This document shows, piece after piece, positions 30,866 through 39,437 of a DNA stretch of 64,000 bases. Numbering within the stretch: the first letter of the stretch is position 1; the number at the start of each line of letters is the position of its first letter. A model generated the notes under the pieces. That model was not told the DNA's origin and made no database searches. It saw only the letters and a program-made list of their open reading frames with translations. The translations under genes and the position numbers were made by a program. The stretch is from positions 1,178,001 to 1,242,000 of the forward strand of contig NZ_CP065377.1 in NCBI RefSeq assembly GCF_019967995.1. Reading direction: 5' to 3'. This DNA comes from Faecalibacterium prausnitzii (GTDB lineage Bacteria; Bacillota; Clostridia; Oscillospirales; Ruminococcaceae).

Positions 30866-33415
30866 TCAACTATCCTGAATTTCAACACGCTGATGAATTT
30901 TTGTAGCCACATCGGTATAGAGGTCTACATCAAAACCTTCTGCGACTTCAAAACTAACGAACAAACAATAAGGTATTGCTGTTTTTACTTTTTTACAAGC
31001 ATCAGCTTTGCAGTTCACTTTGATGATAAGATCCTCATCGTTCCAGACAATTGCTTTTTCACCAACAAAAATCTCGTGCTGCAACGAGCCCTTCCGAACG
31101 GCTTGCCATTCAGTATTTAGTCGGTCAGGTACGAGACCTTTTCCATTATCATCAACGTCAAACCACAACTGTATGCCGCGATAAGCCTGTTTATTAGGAA
31201 CAACAGGAGAAAGATAGGCCAATGTAACGGTTAGCTTTCTTTTCATCAATCGAGACGAAAAATCTACTGGCAGAGGTAGTCTAAAAACTTCGCCCTCATC
31301 GATTTTAACTTCTCCTAATCCGATGAGAGTTATACGTTCTTTCGTACACTCAACAACACGGTCTATATTGGGTATTCCATTCCCAAGCCATTTACTCAAT
31401 TGTTTCGGTGAACTTCCCATTGCAAGGGAAAGTTTTTCAGCAATAGGTTCCCATGAAGCACCATGGGTAAGCATAGCTTTCAACAGAATAGCTGTGGATT
31501 CGGGAAGTATACCTACTCCCGTTTCTTCGAGAAACAACTGATTTAGAACATTATAACATTTCGCAGCTTCATGTGTTATTTGAGCTGCTGCATCGCTTGT
31601 TCCTGAATAGAAAGCGCAACCATCCTTACTACCAGCTTCATACGGTGCAGCGGATAAACATCCCGGTTCGCGTGTAGACGTAATCCATGTGCTTGTTCCG
31701 TCATGATTTTTTCTGATGAATTTTCTACCACCGTAATAAAACAGATCTGGAGCAATAGTTGATCGATACCCTTTTCCAATTGCAGACATTGGAGATGGCA
31801 TTCCTTTATCGACCGCCCAAATGCAACGAGAATTTTCAGCGGGGCTTGTGAAATCATCGTACAATGCGCCAATTGTCAATCCGTTCAAGCTTTCAGAGGG
31901 GGAAAGTATTTTTAGATTCCATTGGTTATTATTAATGGCATCGCCAAAAACTTTGTTTCGCTGACTCATATTAAGAGCTTTTAATTCATCGAACGGCTTG
32001 TTCACAAAATCTATGATTTCAGGATGATTTCCAGCACTTATTATGAACAGAATTTTATATTTATAAGCAAGAAAATCGAGCAAACGCGCAATTGGACTCA
32101 TTATCCCTGTTAGTTGACGCACAGGATCACCAATAGACAAATTGATTACTTTAGTATTTGGTGCGGTAGCTGGTGATTCTCCATCTCCTTCCATCATTCG
32201 CTTTATTGCTCGGTGAAGAGTATCAATGAGCATATGATCATCAGGGATGCCTTCTTCCATTCCCTCAAAGCAAGGCTTCGGGCGTAAAATCGGACGCACA
32301 TATACAGGACTGCTAATAGGCGTATCATTTCTATTAAGATCCCCGTAAATAGCAAGCGATACCATAGAAGTACCATGAATGCGATATTTACTCTCATAGT
32401 CTGTGGCATAATCATCTGGATCATCAATAATAACACGGTTCCGAAGCAATCGATGATTTTGCATAGGCATTCCATCGAAAACAGCGACAACAGCGTCGCC
32501 CACTGGCAGCGGCGATTCCTTTGTTAGTGTACATACTTCCGAATCGTTTTCGGAGATAAATGCAGACTGGCAAACAGGCCGAAAAAACATAATGTCGTCA
32601 ACCTTTGACAACTCAATTTCTTCATAGTTATTAACCAATTCTTCAATAGCTATCCTAGGAAGTTCAACCAACATACCATGATAAAATATATCACTTATTA
32701 CACACTCCTGAATTATACGTCCCCCTAAAGATTGTATTTCACGAGAAATTGTATCCACTGCTATATGCCTTTTTTGAAAATCAGATCTAAAGAATAATTC
32801 GATTTCAAAAGGGACTGGAGAATTTCCGTCAAATTCCAATGATTCACGCCAATAATCTATAGCATGCGTTTCTGCAATCCTGTCCTGCGCATTCCACCTT
32901 CTTATATTTTTTATATGGGTAAAGACATCACGAAGTCCTGCAAAACCACGTTTAAATACATCGGTTTCACCATCCTGATACCTTTGCCACAGTGACAACA
33001 GCTGAGACATCGCCTGTTGGTTAGACATTATGCAATATAGTTTGCCATTTAAAAGACCTTCATCTCTTTGGCCATTTCTCGAAATCGAGTAAAAATCATC
33101 ATCTGGTAAAAAAGAGTCTGTTTCAATATCAAACATCCATTCGAGACCATCTGTGTTTTTTACTGCAGTATAAAAATTATCGACTGTTCCAATTATTTCA
33201 AAAACAAGAGCAAATTCGGGATTTATCCCTGTTGGTGATTGCTGGATTTTTAGATTTTTCTGTTCAAAAGCAGCTTGGAGAACATTAAAAGACGGTTGCA
33301 ATCGAGCAAATTGTCTACTGAAAGAAGGCTTCATAATTCTTGGAAATGACGGGGCTTTGCGTTCGCGATCTGCGCGTTCCGGAGACGGAAACAATATTAA
33401 AGGTCTGTCTGGCAT
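30866..33415 (-). CDS. ietS: Subtilisin-like serine protease of an IetAS-type system
   Basis: An 849-aa intracellular S8-family protease, without signal peptide. The triad is Asp314 (VVAVFDGMP), His347 (RIHGTSMVSLA) and Ser607 (YSGTSDAAAQ), with oxyanion Asn463 (IISAGNHPE). A long N-terminal region (1-300) and a C-terminal beta-rich region (700-849) have no match I recall. Paired with an AAA ATPase directly upstream, it fits IetAS, described as a plasmid toxin-antitoxin pair and later as an anti-phage system, where IetS is the toxic protease. The start at 33415 has AGGAAGGAG; it overlaps the ATPase stop by 19 nt. The segment is more AT-rich than its surroundings. Confidence 0.82.
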   Translation of the reverse strand: MPDRPLILFPSPERADRERKAPSFPRIMKPSFSRQFARLQPSFNVLQAAFEQKNLKIQQSPTGINPEFALVFEIIGTVDNFYTAVKNTDGLEWMFDIETDSFLPDDDFYSISRNGQRDEGLLNGKLYCIMSNQQAMSQLLSLWQRYQDGETDVFKRGFAGLRDVFTHIKNIRRWNAQDRIAETHAIDYWRESLEFDGNSPVPFEIELFFRSDFQKRHIAVDTISREIQSLGGRIIQECVISDIFYHGMLVELPRIAIEELVNNYEEIELSKVDDIMFFRPVCQSAFISENDSEVCTLTKESPLPVGDAVVAVFDGMPMQNHRLLRNRVIIDDPDDYATDYESKYRIHGTSMVSLAIYGDLNRNDTPISSPVYVRPILRPKPCFEGMEEGIPDDHMLIDTLHRAIKRMMEGDGESPATAPNTKVINLSIGDPVRQLTGIMSPIARLLDFLAYKYKILFIISAGNHPEIIDFVNKPFDELKALNMSQRNKVFGDAINNNQWNLKILSPSESLNGLTIGALYDDFTSPAENSRCIWAVDKGMPSPMSAIGKGYRSTIAPDLFYYGGRKFIRKNHDGTSTWITSTREPGCLSAAPYEAGSKDGCAFYSGTSDAAAQITHEAAKCYNVLNQLFLEETGVGILPESTAILLKAMLTHGASWEPIAEKLSLAMGSSPKQLSKWLGNGIPNIDRVVECTKERITLIGLGEVKIDEGEVFRLPLPVDFSSRLMKRKLTVTLAYLSPVVPNKQAYRGIQLWFDVDDNGKGLVPDRLNTEWQAVRKGSLQHEIFVGEKAIVWNDEDLIIKVNCKADACKKVKTAIPYCLFVSFEVAEGFDVDLYTDVATKIHQRVEIQDS

Positions 33416-34422
33416 GTTTCTACTCCTTCCTGATTTTTGTGTGCAGTAATTACTTGTGACTGCCAACTACGAATGGATTTCTCCGTGATTTCTTTTGCAT
33501 TCCCATTTGGCAAACTTAAAATATATTGTCTGTAAATTGATAGTGCAAATTCTTCGGCTTCTGCATAACTTACTCCTAGTGTTTTTTTTGCTAGTGTGCT
33601 TGATTGCAAACCAAATCGAAAATCTTTCTCCTTTTCAAAGAAACGATAATATTCATCCAAATTACTTCGAGTTGGCTTCGGAATTTCTAAACGAATCTGA
33701 AATCTTCGCCAAGCCGCTTTATCAAGTAGAGTATCATGGTTTGTAGCAGCAACCACGACAACATAGCTTGGAAGCGCATCGATTTGCATTAGTAAAGAGC
33801 TTACAACACGCTTAATTTCACCTGTTTCATGGACATCGCCACGTTCTTTTCCAAGTGTTTCAAATTCATCAAAGAACAGAACGCATTCTCTTGTTTTAGC
33901 ATATTCAAATAATTTAGAAAGCCTTGATGCGGTTTCTCCGAGGTAAGAACCAATAATTCCTTCATATCTAACTGTAAGCAATGGAACCATTAGAGATTCA
34001 GCTATTGCCTCGGCTAGTGAAGTCTTTCCATTTCCGGGAGGGCCAATTAGTAATAACTTGTTTCGCGGCTCAATACCATAGGATTGCAATAAATCAGAAC
34101 GATTTTGCTCGTTAATTAAATCTCGGCAAGCCGTTTTAACATATTCTGGCAGAATCAGATGCTCCATTCTTTTTCGCGGGATTTTTTCAGAAAAAAGCAG
34201 TTGTTCATTTATATTTCCGCGAACAATAGAGGGTGCGCTTGTACTTTCCCTTGCAATTGGTCTGCGAGAGTTTTTTAATAGCTCATCAATCTTTGTTGCA
34301 AGAACTGTATGCTGTTTCGCACGTTCCTCAGCGCATAAAGCTTCTGCTGCTTTTCTAAAACTCGTGGGATCATTAATTAATCCATATTTCACCAATTCAC
34401 ATAGCAAATCTGCTCTTGCCAT
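33397..34422 (-). CDS. ietA: AAA+ ATPase of an IetAS-type system
   Basis: A 341-aa ATPase with an N-terminal helical region (1-85), Walker A GPPGNGKTS (127-135), Walker B VLFFDEFE (181-188), sensor-1 AATN (225-228) and a paired-arginine finger (RR, 239-240), close to FtsH/p97-type AAA modules. In the IetAS arrangement the ATPase controls the neighbouring subtilisin-like protease. The two overlap, so they should be made together. An HTH regulator with two palindromic operators lies upstream. The assignment rests on gene order and domain pair, not on alignment to IetA. Confidence 0.85.
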   Translation of the reverse strand: MARADLLCELVKYGLINDPTSFRKAAEALCAEERAKQHTVLATKIDELLKNSRRPIARESTSAPSIVRGNINEQLLFSEKIPRKRMEHLILPEYVKTACRDLINEQNRSDLLQSYGIEPRNKLLLIGPPGNGKTSLAEAIAESLMVPLLTVRYEGIIGSYLGETASRLSKLFEYAKTRECVLFFDEFETLGKERGDVHETGEIKRVVSSLLMQIDALPSYVVVVAATNHDTLLDKAAWRRFQIRLEIPKPTRSNLDEYYRFFEKEKDFRFGLQSSTLAKKTLGVSYAEAEEFALSIYRQYILSLPNGNAKEITEKSIRSWQSQVITAHKNQEGVETCQTDL

Positions 34423-34471
34423 AATTGAATACCTCCTAAAATTTCCAATAATTCATAATTGGCAAGCGGCA

Positions 34472-34672
34472 TTACAGCAGGCCATTAGGAATATCAATGA
34501 AATTATTCTCACAAAAATCAAGAAAACTTTTGGTTGCCAGATTACTTGGTATAACGTGACCATTTTCCCAACGGTTAATTGTCGAGTAGCTTACGTTAAT
34601 CGCGGCAGCTAATTGTTTTTGACTCAAGTTGAGATTCTTACGTACAGAAATAACAAATTCAGAAAATGTCAC
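34472..34672 (-). CDS. XRE-type HTH regulator of the IetAS-like operon
   Basis: A 66-aa protein that is almost entirely a Cro/C1-type helix-turn-helix: FVISVRKNLNLSQKQLAAA, then INVSYSTINRWENG as the recognition helix. The GTG at 34672 has GGAGG 7 nt upstream, so the longer frame to 34729 is not needed. It is first in the transcript with ietA 49 nt downstream and probably represses its own promoter through the two palindromes just upstream. Confidence 0.82.
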   Translation of the reverse strand: MTFSEFVISVRKNLNLSQKQLAAAINVSYSTINRWENGHVIPSNLATKSFLDFCENNFIDIPNGLL

Positions 34673-34687
34673 AATCGGTCCTCCAGA

Positions 34688-34737
34688 TATAGCATGTGCT
34701 ATATTATATCTACTGTTATAGTATAGCATGTGCTATA
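34688..34737. promoter_or_regulatory. Twin palindromic operators and promoter
   Basis: Two copies of TATAGCATGTGCTATA (34688-34703 and 34722-34737; arms TATAGCA/TGCTATA, 2-nt centre) lie 34 nt apart, about three helical turns, over a TATAAT on the minus strand. Well placed for binding by the HTH protein encoded next to it. Confidence 0.78.
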
Positions 34738-34805
34738 CTTCTTTACAATAGAGATAATATAAACTTTTAGGGCCTATTGATGATTTATAAAAAAGGAGGA
34801 TGCCA

Positions 34806-35060
34806 ATGGATAAAGACTTTATGCTGAACTATTTTAACAAAGCCGTACAGCCTGAATGGGAGGAACTGCTGAAAACACCGCGCTACCAACCGGCAGCAAG
34901 TAAGCGTGACGCAATCGAACGGGAGTTCTTTCGGATGCTGAACGATGAACAGAAACGCAAGTACCTTGATTTGGAATCCGCAGTCATACTGGCAGAATGT
35001 GACATCGCAGAAGCTATGTATATGAAAGGTGCCGCAGATCGTGAGCTGATGATCCGTTAA
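34806..35060 (+). CDS. Small ICE-associated protein of unknown function
   Basis: An 84-aa acidic, helical protein (DKDFMLNYFNKAVQPEWEEL). The ATG at 34800 sits inside the RBS spacing; the ATG at 34806 lies 6 nt after AAAGGAGG and is preferred. It is 4 nt before the repA-like gene and so probably cotranscribed. No domain is recognised; small proteins of this kind often precede RepA in Firmicutes conjugative elements. Confidence 0.65.
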   Translation: MDKDFMLNYFNKAVQPEWEELLKTPRYQPAASKRDAIEREFFRMLNDEQKRKYLDLESAVILAECDIAEAMYMKGAADRELMIR

Positions 35061-35064
35061 TGCC

Positions 35065-35928
35065 ATGAGTTACGACTACTTCTACGGGCAGTCGGGCGAA
35101 CTGTTTTCCTACTTCCGTATTCCGAAAGCACTCTTTCAGGACTGCCGCTTCCGGCAGCTCTCCACCGATGCCCGGACACTGTACGGCATTCTGCTGGACC
35201 GCATGAGCCTGTCGGTCAAGAACGGCTGGCTGGACGAGCAGGGGCGGGTGTATATCATCTACACCGTCCGGGAAGTGCAGGAATCTCTCTGCTGCGCCGA
35301 ACACAAAGCGGTCAAGCTGTTCCGGGAACTGGAGGGCATCGACCTCATCGAGCGCAAACGCCGTGGTCTGGGCAGACCCAGCCTGATCTACGTCAAGGAC
35401 TTTTCGTCTGGACTGCAAAAAGCGCAAGTACAGAATTGCCCAAACAGCAATTCTGGTGCTGTCGAAAGCGCAATTCTGGAGCAGTCAAAACCGCAAGCAA
35501 ATAAGACTGATAAGAATAAGACAGAGTGGAACGATCCTGACCCTATCTATTCCGGGGGCATCCGGGAGCAGCTTGAGGATTATTTTTATCAGGCGTTGGA
35601 GGTAGACCTTCTGCTCCGGCTTTGCCCGGACGAGGAGGACACCATCTACCAGATCGTCGATTTGCTTGTGGACACCTGTTCCACCAAACGCAAGATGTTG
35701 CGGATCGCCGGAGATGATAAGCCCACCGAGGTAGTACGCAGCCGGCTGAAAAAGCTGAATGCCGACCACATCCGCTTCGTGCTGGATTCTCTGGCAGAAA
35801 ACACCGCCCCGGTGCGGAACATGAAGCAGTATCTGCTGGCAATGCTCTACAATGCGCCCACCACCATGAACCTCTACTATCAGAACAAGACGAACCACGA
35901 CTTTGCGCGCGGTTCTCCGGGGAGGTGA
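35065..35928 (+). CDS. repA: RepA_N-type replication initiator
   Basis: A 287-aa protein with an N-terminal RepA_N domain (about 1-110): FFRIP-like FSYFRIPKALF, LSTDARTLYGILLDRMSLS, YTVREVQESLCCAEHKAVKL, a winged-helix arrangement, then IERKRRGLGRPSLIYV. The C-terminal region is helical. In this ICE family it is thought to allow autonomous replication of the excised circle. It is followed by parA and parB, the usual order of a replication/partition module. Confidence 0.88.
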   Translation: MSYDYFYGQSGELFSYFRIPKALFQDCRFRQLSTDARTLYGILLDRMSLSVKNGWLDEQGRVYIIYTVREVQESLCCAEHKAVKLFRELEGIDLIERKRRGLGRPSLIYVKDFSSGLQKAQVQNCPNSNSGAVESAILEQSKPQANKTDKNKTEWNDPDPIYSGGIREQLEDYFYQALEVDLLLRLCPDEEDTIYQIVDLLVDTCSTKRKMLRIAGDDKPTEVVRSRLKKLNADHIRFVLDSLAENTAPVRNMKQYLLAMLYNAPTTMNLYYQNKTNHDFARGSPGR

Positions 35929-35932
35929 TGTT

Positions 35933-36760
35933 ATCGCAAAGAAAGCTACGATTATTGCAGTCACCAATCAAAAAGGCGGTGTTGGGAAAAGCACCACCTG
36001 TGAAAATCTTGGCATCGGGCTGGCGATGGAGGGCAAGAAAGTTCTGCTGGTGGACACTGACCCACAGGGCAGCCTGACCATCAGCATGGGCTGGCAGCAG
36101 CCCGATGAACTGCCCACCACCCTTTCCACCCTGATGGCAAAAGCCATGAACGACCAGCCCATTCCGCCCGGCGAGGGCATTTTACACCATGCAGAGGGTG
36201 TTGATTTGATTCCGGCGAACATCGAACTGGCAGGGCTGGAAGTGGCTCTGGTGAACAGCATGAACCGGGAAAAGATGCTGAAACAGGTGCTGGACAGTGC
36301 CAAACGGGAGTACGATTTTATTCTGCTGGACTGTATGCCCTCGCTGGGGATGCTCACCATCAACGCACTGGCGGCGGCAGATACTGCCCTGATTCCCGTG
36401 CAGGCGCAGTATCTTTCGGCTAAAGGTCTGGAACAGCTTTTGCAGACCGTCCAAAAAGTCAGAAGGCAGATCAACCCCAAGCTGAAAATTGAGGGCATCC
36501 TGCTGACCATGACCGACAGCCGTACCAACTACGGAAAACAGATCAGCAATCTGATCCGGCAGGCATACGGAAAACACCTAAAGGTGTTTGAGCAGACCAT
36601 CCCCCGGTCAGTCCGTGCGGCGGAAACCAGCGCCGCAGGCAAGAGCATCTTTGCCTATGACCCAAAGGGCAAGGTGGCAGAAGCCTACAAATCTCTTGCA
36701 AAGGAGGTGCTGGCGGATGCCAATCGACAGCGGAAACTTAGCTCTGAAAGGGCTAGATGA
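35933..36760 (+). CDS. parA: ParA/Soj partition ATPase
   Basis: A 275-aa deviant-Walker ATPase for element segregation. It has NQKGGVGKST (Walker A'), VLLVDTDPQGS (A'' region), FILLDCMPSLGMLT (Walker B) and the C-terminal RSVRAAETSAAGKSI. The start is unusual: GGAGG at 35921-35925 is spaced 7 nt from ATC GCA AAG, exactly where ParA relatives begin MAKK or MSKK, and no ATG, GTG or TTG is near; the only upstream in-frame option is TTG 35903, inside repA without RBS. AUC initiation is possible. It overlaps parB by 44 nt. Confidence 0.88.
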   Translation: MAKKATIIAVTNQKGGVGKSTTCENLGIGLAMEGKKVLLVDTDPQGSLTISMGWQQPDELPTTLSTLMAKAMNDQPIPPGEGILHHAEGVDLIPANIELAGLEVALVNSMNREKMLKQVLDSAKREYDFILLDCMPSLGMLTINALAAADTALIPVQAQYLSAKGLEQLLQTVQKVRRQINPKLKIEGILLTMTDSRTNYGKQISNLIRQAYGKHLKVFEQTIPRSVRAAETSAAGKSIFAYDPKGKVAEAYKSLAKEVLADANRQRKLSSERAR

Positions 36761-37646
36761 TCTGTTCTCCACCGAGGAAAACAGACAGGAAGAACAGCGG
36801 GAACAGGTACAGCAGATTCCCATTGATGCGCTGCACCCCTTCACCAACCACCCTTTCAAGGTGCTGGACGATGAAGCCATGACCCGGACGGTGGAGAGCA
36901 TCGCACAGTACGGTGTGCTGGCTCCGCTGATCGCCCGACCTCGCCCGGACGGTGACGGCTACGAGATCATCTCCGGGCATCGCCGTCAGTATGCGGCGAA
37001 ACTTGCCGGGCTGGACACCCTGCCGGTTATCGTGCGGCAGATGTCGGACGATGCTGCCGTGATATTGATGGTGGATTCCAATTTACAGCGTGAACACATC
37101 CTGCCCAGCGAACGAGCTTTTGCCTACAAAATGAAGCTGGAAGCTCTAAAAAATCAAGGTGCTAGGTCAGATTTAACTTCGTGCCAAGTTGGCACGAAGT
37201 TCCGGGCAGATGAATCGCTTGCAGAAGATTCCGGCGAAAGTGCCCGTAATGTCCAGCGCTTTATCCGTCTGACCAACCTTATCCCGGAGTTGCTGGACAT
37301 GGTAGACGAGAAGAAGATCTCCTTCAATCCCGCTGTGGAGCTATCCTATCTGGACGAAAGCCAACAGCGGGATTTTTTAGAAGCCATGCAGGACACCCAG
37401 AATGCGCCGTCCTTATCGCAGGCGCAGCAACTGAAAAAGATGGCACAGCAGGGAGCGTTCAGCTACGAAAAAGCCTTTGATGTGATGGGACAGGAGAAAA
37501 AGAGCGAGAAAGACACCGTGACCATCAAAAACGAGACCCTGCGGAAGTATTTCCCCCGCAGCTACACGCCCAAACAGATGGAGGAGAAGATCATCCAGCT
37601 TTTGGATGCGTGGCAGAAAAAACAGCAGCGCCGCAACGAGCGCTGA
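36717..37646 (+). CDS. parB: ParB-like partition protein
   Basis: A 309-aa protein with an N-terminal ParB/Spo0J nuclease-like CTPase domain (about 35-125; HPFTNHPFKV, YGVLAPLIARP, ISGHRRQYAAKLAG, DSNLQREHILPSERAFAYKM) and a helix-turn-helix region (SGESARNVQRFIRLTNLIPEL). RBS AAGGAGG is placed before ATG 36717, inside the end of parA. It should bind parS-like sites and work with ParA. A Thr-Lys-rich segment (about 148-162) interrupts the usual HTH spacing. Confidence 0.9.
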   Translation: MPIDSGNLALKGLDDLFSTEENRQEEQREQVQQIPIDALHPFTNHPFKVLDDEAMTRTVESIAQYGVLAPLIARPRPDGDGYEIISGHRRQYAAKLAGLDTLPVIVRQMSDDAAVILMVDSNLQREHILPSERAFAYKMKLEALKNQGARSDLTSCQVGTKFRADESLAEDSGESARNVQRFIRLTNLIPELLDMVDEKKISFNPAVELSYLDESQQRDFLEAMQDTQNAPSLSQAQQLKKMAQQGAFSYEKAFDVMGQEKKSEKDTVTIKNETLRKYFPRSYTPKQMEEKIIQLLDAWQKKQQRRNER

Positions 37647-37705
37647 CCCGTAACGCAAGACCCCATGGGGTCTTTTTTGTTTGCAAAAATTTGGAGGTAA
37701 CGCCT

Positions 37706-38155
37706 ATGAACAACACGATTCCTTTTCACTCCGCACCCCATGCTCCGCAGATCACGGTGGATGTGAGCATTCTGACCATGCTGAAGCAGGCGGCATCCTG
37801 TTTGACCGAGGCAGCAGGCAGGGATGTGTACCTTGCCGCTATCGGCCCGGACATGGAGCTGACCATTATCATGGAGGAGGATGCCCCTTCCGTTCTGCCT
37901 TGTTTTGACGAGGATGATGCTCTGATCACCGTGAAGGGCGCGCCGCTGTTTATCAGCTACAATCCGGCGCAGGTCCTCAAGCTGGCAGGCAAGCGGTACC
38001 TGACCGGTCCGGTCATCTTCTACCGCACCGATGGGCACAGCACCATCGTATCCCTGACGGTGGAGGATATTTACCGCTTTCAGACTTATCTGGAAAGCCA
38101 CAGCACCACCCTGATGGCAGATGGGCAGAAGCTGACCTGCATCTGCATCGACTGA
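37706..38155 (+). CDS. ICE-conserved hypothetical protein
   Basis: A 149-aa soluble protein (start NNTIPFHSAPHAPQITVDVS). It has alternating beta and helical stretches with no motif I recognise. RBS TTGGAGG is 9 nt before the ATG, and a GACCCCATGGGGTC hairpin with T-run lies just upstream, a likely terminator after parB (37659-37678). It sits in the conserved replication-to-transfer interval. Confidence 0.7.
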   Translation: MNNTIPFHSAPHAPQITVDVSILTMLKQAASCLTEAAGRDVYLAAIGPDMELTIIMEEDAPSVLPCFDEDDALITVKGAPLFISYNPAQVLKLAGKRYLTGPVIFYRTDGHSTIVSLTVEDIYRFQTYLESHSTTLMADGQKLTCICID

Positions 38156-38162
38156 GGTGTGA

Positions 38163-38600
38163 ATGGAACAGAATGAAAACACCCTGTCGGTGCTGAAAAT
38201 TGCGCCGGGACAGCGTCCGCAGCAGGTCGAGATTGATAACGACCTGAAAGCCTTGCAGCAGGCAGTGGGCGGCTCGGTTGATGCTGTTTACCCCTTTGCA
38301 GACCCGGTGGCTATCATCTGCAATGACGAGGGCAAACTCATGGGTCTGCCGTTGAACCGTGCCCTGCGGGACGAGGACGGGCAGATGTATGACGCCGTTG
38401 CCGGAACCTTTCTGGTGGTGGGGCTGGGCGAGGAGGATTTTGCATCCCTGACCCCGGAACTGGCGCAGAAGTACGAGCAGCTTTTTCATCAGCCGGAAGC
38501 CTTTCTGAAACTGGGCAACCGTCTGCTGGTGCTGCCGGTGCCCGATGAACCGCCCACAGAAAAGCCCCGCACCAAGCCCCCGGCAGAGCATGACCGCTAA
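38163..38600 (+). CDS. DUF3846 domain protein
   Basis: A 145-aa protein of the DUF3846 family common on Firmicutes conjugative elements: VLKIAPGQRPQQVEIDNDLKAL, VDAVYPFADPVAIICNDEGK, and GTFLVVGLGEEDFASLTPE. Function unknown; a link to anti-restriction proteins has been suggested for the family on context only. It starts 8 nt after the preceding gene. Confidence 0.8.
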   Translation: MEQNENTLSVLKIAPGQRPQQVEIDNDLKALQQAVGGSVDAVYPFADPVAIICNDEGKLMGLPLNRALRDEDGQMYDAVAGTFLVVGLGEEDFASLTPELAQKYEQLFHQPEAFLKLGNRLLVLPVPDEPPTEKPRTKPPAEHDR

Positions 38601-38630
38601 AATCACCCTGCTGCACGGGAGGTGATGGCA

Positions 38631-39089
38631 GTGCAGGAAGAAATCGAACAAAAGTCATTCAACATTATGATCTCCACCACGAAGCTGTCTGCCCGGACCG
38701 TTCTCCGGGCGGTAAAGGTGGCGTTTCAGCTGTACCATTCCAAAGTATCCCAAGGCAAGCAGAGCGTCCGCACTCTTCTGCGGCAAAACCGGGGTGTGTC
38801 CAGCGTGGAGATCAGCAAAACGGGCATCCGTGGTCTGGAACGCTACGCCAAAAAGTACGGCATCGACTACGCCATCCGCAAGGACACCTCCGAGGTGCCG
38901 CCCCGGTATCTGGTCTTTTTCAAAGCCCCGGATGCAGAAGCCTTTCACTCGGCGTTCAAGGAATATTCGGCATCCCTGCTGAACAAGGACAAAAGACCCT
39001 CGGTGCTGGCACGATTGCAGGAGCTGGTGCAGGCAGCGGCAGAACTCCCCGGCAAAGTCCGGCACAAGGAACAGGAGCGGGGGCTGTGA
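38631..39089 (+). CDS. pcfB: PcfB-like (DUF3801) conjugation protein
   Basis: A 152-aa protein of the PcfB/DUF3801 family, which links relaxase-DNA complexes to the type IV coupling protein. The GTG at 38631 follows GGGAGG with 8-nt spacing and gives the family start MQEEIEQKSFNIMISTTKLS. The middle (SSVEISKTGIRGLERYAKKYGIDYAIRKD) is the typical DUF3801 core. The next gene, virD4, overlaps it by a GTGA tetranucleotide. Confidence 0.88.
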   Translation: MQEEIEQKSFNIMISTTKLSARTVLRAVKVAFQLYHSKVSQGKQSVRTLLRQNRGVSSVEISKTGIRGLERYAKKYGIDYAIRKDTSEVPPRYLVFFKAPDAEAFHSAFKEYSASLLNKDKRPSVLARLQELVQAAAELPGKVRHKEQERGL

Positions 39090-39394
39090 CCACGAAAAAG
39101 CTGACAAAGCTGCTGGCGCTGTATCTGCCCTATCTTTTGCTGGGGCTGGTGGCAACGAACTTTGGTGAAGCATGGCGGCTTGCTGAGGGCAAGGAACTGG
39201 GCGATAAGATCATGTCCATGATGGGCACCATCCCGGTGGCATTTGCAAACCCGCTGCCAAGCCTGCATCCGCTGGATTTGCTGGTGGGCTTGTGTTGCGG
39301 CACAGGGTTGCGCCTTGCCGTCTATTTGCGTGGAAAAAACGCCAAAAAGTACCGCCATGGCATGGAGTACGGCTCTGCCCGGTGTGGTGCATAA
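39086..39394 (+). pseudogene. virD4: virD4/traG coupling-protein gene, 5' part (split by element 1)
   Basis: It encodes the N-terminal membrane portion of a type IV coupling protein: two helices (LLALYLPYLLLGLVATNF; LDLLVGLCCGTGLRLAVY), then KKYRHGMEYGSAR. The family continues WG..DI.PF, but here the sequence switches to CGA and stop. The missing continuation (WGNAKDIEPFMASKFADN) is found at 50174. So the gene was cut by insertion of a 10.8-kb element, and a full coupling protein cannot be made unless the element excises. Confidence 0.92.
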
Positions 39395-39437
39395 TCTTAA
39401 CTGTAAGGAAAACTATGTGGACGCAGGAGGTATGCAC

